From the NCBI GenBank assembly GCA_018105865.1, contig CM030861.1:7497384-7561383 (forward strand): a stretch of 64,000 nucleotides of DNA, written 5' to 3'. Of this stretch, positions 24,478 through 64,000 are shown piece by piece; positions within the stretch are counted from its first letter, which is position 1; each line of letters starts with the position of its first letter. A program made the position numbers and the translations under genes. The notes under the pieces are model-generated. The model saw nothing but the letters and a program-made list of their open reading frames with translations, searched no databases and was not told the DNA's origin. The DNA comes from Metaphire vulgaris. Lineage: Eukaryota > Annelida > Clitellata > Crassiclitellata > Megascolecidae.

Positions 24478-24550
24478 GAAAGCCGTAAAGTTAACCTTCT
24501 AAGGGATGATGTATGCCTTGCGCGGTGTTGCACTGGTTAGCGCCAGCCGC

Positions 24551-24732
24551 CAGTGGCGGCTCCAGGATTTGGCAAGAGGGAGTGTTGGGGCGGCAACTTC
24601 TAAGTATAGGGGGCCAACCATTTGTTCAATTTTTGTTGATAGGTATGTAGTAGTAAGCATAGGGTCCCGAGACGGGGGCTAGACATTAAATACGGGGCTC
24701 GGGCCCCCGGGCCCTCCATGTGGAGCTGACGG
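24551..24732. mobile_element. CAGTGGCGGCTCC-family MITE, decayed
   Basis: Starts CAGTGGCGGCTCCAGGATTT, the family consensus seen at 47299, 51402 and 60278. The right end (CATGTGGAGCTGACGG) is degraded and no target duplication survives. Confidence 0.65.
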
Positions 24733-24834
24733 AAGATCATTTCTGAGACGATGACAAAGCAAAGAACAGTACAATGTAGCTGCAGTAATCTCGATAGGGA
24801 ATCTAAAGATATTTACTTACTTACTGTAGTGCAT

Positions 24835-24870
24835 GTAAACTTCCGGTTGTTCCGAGCGAATTCAGCGATA
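24835..24870 (+). promoter_or_regulatory. possible DHX33 promoter (ETS-like motif)
   Basis: ACTTCCGGTTGTTCCG contains an ETS-type CTTCCGG, common in housekeeping promoters. It lies 1.6 kb upstream of the helicase start codon on the same strand, and the start codon exon has an acceptor just before it, so a noncoding first exon is expected somewhere here. Assignment is inference. Confidence 0.2.
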
Positions 24871-25039
24871 GCTTTGATAGCTTAATTCTTTATTATTTTA
24901 TATTTAGGCTACTTCATGGGCTACTTGCTCTTCCAGTTATTATTTATCAACAACGATAACAGAGGTGGCGTATTTATTGGTGTTTTACTTATAAATCGAT
25001 TTTTAGCATTCGTGGACGTTTGTAATAGCACGTTGCTTA

Positions 25040-25455
25040 ACGGTTAACTGGTTGCGAGTCCCTAAACGCATCGTCTATAAGAGATGTCTGATCACGTATA
25101 GAGCACTAAATGATCGCTCCTGTCCTGATTATCTGGCATCATTGGTTCGACGCCACACTACACCTGCTGGCAGTCGGCAGCTTCGCTCTAGTGGCCGGGT
25201 CTCTGATTATTCCACCTCCGTCGCAAACAAAGATGCTAGGAGAAAGATCGGTTACCCGAGGCAATCCAATCTTATGGAACGCCATTCCAGACTTTGTCAC
25301 TAACTTGATAACCGTTAAACAGTTCGTAAAGAATCTAAACACACATTTATTCAATGCGTCGTTTGACTGCTAACCTTATGCTGTGAAGCACTCTTGATTT
25401 AGGCTTAGGCCTTGTTATAGGGCTATATAAATTGTCAGATAATAATAATAATAAC
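25040..25455 (+). mobile_element. non-LTR retrotransposon 3' end (L2/CR1-like)
   Basis: Two overlapping frames give a frameshifted reverse-transcriptase C-terminus: YKRCLITYRALNDRSCPDYL, then ILWNAIPDFV and VKQFVKNLNTHLF before a stop at about 25372. The 'P.YL', 'WN.IP' and 'FK..LKTHLF' pattern is typical of these LINEs. The tail 'gctatataaattgtcagataataataataa' follows. 5'-truncated and inactive. Confidence 0.8.
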
Positions 25456-26442
25456 AACCTTAATGAATAACAGCATCAGTTGTTTTGTTTCAATTATCAT
25501 GGCAGGTGCATGTGAATTGCACATCTGAATTGCTGAATTCTGTATTCCAATTTAATTAACTGTATAATTCAATAATGATGGGCTGTCCAAGAGCAAATCA
25601 AACAGAGATCGTTGCATGCAGACATCATCATTATTTTTCTTTTATGTGACTTAAATAATTTAGAGCAATAAAAACAGTGAACTAATTTAGAATGCTGAAA
25701 TGCACTTTTACTCTTTTTGATATATGCTGGGCAAAGAAACTTGAAGCTCGAAGGTCTAAACTCAGTGATAATTAAAATTGAGTGACTGCTTGCTAGTTTT
25801 TTTATATTAGCGACCTTCCACGACTATTTGGGAACTATTTTCTTCCTCTTTAACAAACTCTTCTTAGGATTGGGCAGGGGACTAATTTTTCTTATGTGCC
25901 ACTTGAGGCAGGGAAGGATGGAGACTACATTTTGAGACATCGTGCTGTCAAAAAAAAACTAATAACTTAGTTTTCCCAGATAACTTTTAAAATCTTGAGA
26001 GCCTGCTAGACGTTTAGTGCTCAGGACATTTCATCCTGCTCATCGTGGATGATTTGCCTGTAGACTTTACGCTACTAAAATATTTCGTAAGCAGTCTAGA
26101 AGATTCACTCGCAAGAATACTATTTGGCTAATCTGTCTCTCTTTTTTATATGTACATATGGCAGGTTTTAGTTGTGGTGGCAGAACAGGCAACTTGATTG
26201 TCAATGCTAGTGGTGCAGCATCTCAGTAGCCAAATGTCTAGCATATGAATTTTTATATGAGCAAAATGACCTGTTATTAGTTATTCTAGGTAATTTCACT
26301 TTCTTTCTCGATTGCATTTCATTGGTAATTAGCCACTTTCACTAGTTGAGTAGTTTCTGCAGCCTGTTGTAGTGTTATCCGTTGTCACTAGTTAATAATA
26401 ATTTAATGCATATTATCATGTTGTCAGCTTTTTTATTTTCAG

Positions 26443-45947
<19,505 letters not shown>

Positions 45948-45990
45948 ATATCACTTTGTACTGTACGAGTTGCTTCTGATTAATTAGTCG

Positions 45991-46018
45991 AATAAATATA
46001 CATTTTTTAATTAATAAA
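45991..46018 (+). terminator. poly(A) signals of DHX33
   Basis: AATAAA at 45991-45996 and again at 46013-46018, 44-66 bp after the stop codon, indicating a very short 3' UTR. Confidence 0.75.
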
Positions 46019-46323
46019 AATGAAGTTGTCTTTGAGCACACCATAGACCAGTTTGCACAGTGGCTTAGCGTTGGCGTGGGTTTGCGTCCCCCGGGGCATC
46101 TTGTACTCCTGTTAACTTGAAATCTTATTGTGAACAGAGCCTGAAAAAGTCTGATGAGCTAAGAGAAAGGTTATCGGCACTAGTAGCATATCTCTTTCAT
46201 ACATTCATCATACCTTGGATTTTTCTGCCCCCTACATTTTTACCCCGTCAAAATTCCGCCGCTAGGAATGTGCCTCCTGGGAGGACCGTCCCGACCCTTA
46301 CTACGTCACTGAGTTCACATCAG

Positions 46324-46512
46324 CAGGGTTTATTCTAGGCCGTTTACGGGGGGAAAATTGCCCTTTCCCTCCGGAAATTTCAAATCCCCCCGGAAATTTT
46401 AGGATACTACATCAACTAACAGCAGCCCCTAGCTGAATCCCCCTCGGCTTTTTCAGTTTCCCCCGGCTTTGTCAGTTTCCCCCCGGAGTCCAGGAGTCTA
46501 GATTAAACACTG
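46324..46512. mobile_element. CAGTGTTTATTCTAG-family MITE, TSD CACATCAG
   Basis: Ends CAGGGTTTATTCTAGGCC and CTAGATTAAACACTG; exact 8-bp duplications CACATCAG (46316-46323, 46513-46520). Confidence 0.9.
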
Positions 46513-46779
46513 CACATCAGTAAGTGCAGGAATTGTGCATCTGTACATGTAGTTTTAGTATTGTGTCAATAAAAGGCCATGATCTGTCAATTAAAGATTT
46601 GTTAACCTGTTAGGCTAATTTGTTCATTTTCTGACTCGTCTGCCATGGGCGTCAAATACCCTAGTTACGCCCATGTTTTTGAGACTGAAGAGATCCTACA
46701 TGGCTACTTAAAATCCAGATATTTTTATAGTAATCAATGATACGATACGAGATGTCGATTAACAACAATTTACTGTAGT

Positions 46780-47280
46780 CTTGGATTTGGAGGGGCGGAA
46801 ATTCGCGGACGAGGAAAAATCATCGTTCGACGGAAATGAAGTTTAATCGAAGCTGGAATAATTGATTTCAAGCGCGACTGAACAGAACGTATTCCAATTT
46901 CCAGGTATTTGATTGAGAAGATGGCCAGTCGAAACCCTCCCCTCTGGGCCCTCTTACCGTGCTCAATCGGCGTGTAAGGCCTAATTATGATCAATCGTTA
47001 ATTAGCGGTCAGTGCCAAAAGATAATCAAATCAAATCGCATCGAATAAAAATGCAGAAAATCATTATACGGGCGGCACGAAAGAAATCGAAATTCTTACA
47101 TGGCAAACAGAACGTAACGCGTCTTATAATAGTGAACGAATTCCATCGATAGTAACTCGGAGATGTTCGCAAGACGAGGTATCGAGCATCAAGGACGTAG
47201 GTCTACTGCATAGGTAGCCTACATACCATGTTTTAGGCATAGATCAGCATTATTTTACCGAACGCGATATAAGATTAACT
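46780..47280 (+). promoter_or_regulatory. CpG-containing spacer, candidate DNAI2 promoter region
   Basis: Largely repeat-free sequence with raised CpG between two MITEs, 0.9-1.4 kb upstream of the dynein start codon. The start codon sits directly after an acceptor-like TTGTTTTAG, so a noncoding first exon upstream is likely. No clear RFX X-box was found. Confidence 0.25.
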
Positions 47281-47298
47281 AAATTGATTTGGTAGCTG

Positions 47299-47468
47299 CA
47301 GTGGCGGCTCCAGGATTTGGCAAGTGGGAGGGGGGCGTTGGGGTGGCAACTTCTAATCACGGGGGCCAACCATTTGTTGTTATGTATGTAGCATTAAGTA
47401 TAGGGTCCCAAAAGGGGGCCAGACACTCAATAGGGAGGGGCACGGGCCCTCCTGTGGAGCCGCCACTG
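47299..47468. mobile_element. CAGTGGCGGCTCC-family MITE, TSD GGTAGCTG
   Basis: 170 bp, ends CAGTGGCGGCTCCAGG and GTGGAGCCGCCACTG, exact duplications GGTAGCTG (47291-47298, 47469-47476). Confidence 0.93.
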
Positions 47469-47554
47469 GGTAGCTGTATTTGAAACGCTGGACCTACCCT
47501 AGGTTAAAACGGGTACGAACTAGAACATGAAATAGCTTGGTATAGTTTTCTACA

Positions 47555-47656
47555 GGGCCGCCGAGAGAATTTCCGGGCCCCGATGCAAAAAATAGTCGCG
47601 GGCCCCTGACCTGAGAAGTGTGTGAAAAAGTTGATGGCCATTGGCCATTATTATTA

Positions 47657-47703
<47 letters not shown>

Positions 47704-47750
47704 GTTATTATTATTATTATTATTATTAGTTATTGTTATAACTAGTAGTA
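47555..47750. repeat. hAT-like end followed by (ATT)n
   Basis: CAGGGCCGCCGAGAGAATTT begins at about 47555 and resembles a hAT terminus, but no matching right end was found; (ATT)n occupies about 47648-47735. Confidence 0.5.
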
Positions 47751-48196
47751 GTAATACTGATTTTGACTAATTGATTAATTAAAAAATGCGTCATCATAGC
47801 GTCATTTGGGAGGGCTGGGGTAAACTTAATTTATAATGTATTAAGTGCAACAAAAAACAAAAACAAGTACGTCTTTCCCTCCCTAGCCTAGCCTGAGAAA
47901 AAAGGGTGGGACTATTTTTGGCGTAATCGCCTAAGGTCTAATAGCAAAATACTGTTAATTTTTGAAACTCTATTAGTCGAAAAAATTTATTAAAAAATTT
48001 TTAAAGAAAACAATTTCTCCAAGAAAAGTGTGAAATGCGCACTGCATAGCCGTAAACTTGGGGAAAAGTGAGGGAACGACAAAAGCGTTTTGACATAATT
48101 CTATCAGTAAAATCCGATATTAAATAAGTGTGTTTTTGAATATCTAGTATTGCGTAGTATTTTCATCGTTATACTGCAGACCTGCTGTTGTTTTAG

Positions 48197-64000
<15,804 letters not shown>

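Noticed and set aside
23326..24485. GGCCAAG arrays considered as a protein-coding Lys/Ala/Pro repeat
   Set aside because: The hexamer phase is compatible with several frames, but stops interrupt each and hAT ends with a perfect TSD explain the structure.

Overview
This is an AT-rich metazoan genomic window carrying intron-rich genes with ordinary GT-AG introns. Nothing in it looks bacterial or viral. Two multi-exon genes can be read with confidence, both on the + strand and arranged head to tail. The first is a DEAH-box RNA helicase of the DHX33 type (coding exons 26447-45947, 21 exons). The second is an outer-arm axonemal dynein intermediate chain of the DNAI2 type (from 48197 past the right edge, 12 complete exons plus a partial one). 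The dynein gene means an animal with motile cilia. Repeat content (CR1/L2-like and RTE-like LINE ends, tRNA-derived SINEs, many hAT-type MITEs) fits an invertebrate, probably marine, but I cannot name the phylum.

Layout. 1-16.2 kb has no gene I can support: scattered repeats, SINE pieces, microsatellites, a CpG-rich spot with two identical RFX-like motifs (4.54 and 4.62 kb), a 45-nt palindrome followed by an array of nuclear-receptor-like half-sites (10.6-10.7 kb), and one clean MITE (12.55 kb). 16.2-16.65 kb is an isolated CpG-rich stretch that may be a promoter or first exon. 16.7-18.1 kb holds two tandem hAT-type ends. 19.4-21.1 kb carries the last three exons of a DUF4806-domain gene whose N-terminal exons I could not find. 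21.3-26.4 kb is transposon territory, including a 1.1-kb hAT element with arrays of GGCCAAG-type repeats at both ends, a transposase C-terminal remnant and a second transposon nested inside. 26.4-46.0 kb is the DHX33 gene; its introns hold LINE fragments, TTAA-flanked miniature elements and a dead hAT transposase gene. 46.0-48.2 kb is a short intergenic spacer. 48.2-64 kb is the DNAI2 gene.

The right third is packed with short non-autonomous elements that have hAT-like ends (CAG...CTG) and 8-bp target-site duplications. I could read about twenty duplications base by base, several of them nested. One element sits on the 5' splice site of DNAI2 exon 2, so its target-site duplication copies the donor.

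The helicase acts in ribosome biogenesis and RNA metabolism and the dynein chain in ciliary motility; nothing suggests they work together. Gene models have small faults: two helicase exon junctions are one base out of frame, and the dynein gene has an in-frame stop in exon 3 and no visible acceptor for exon 6. Whether these are assembly errors, variants or real damage cannot be decided from sequence alone.
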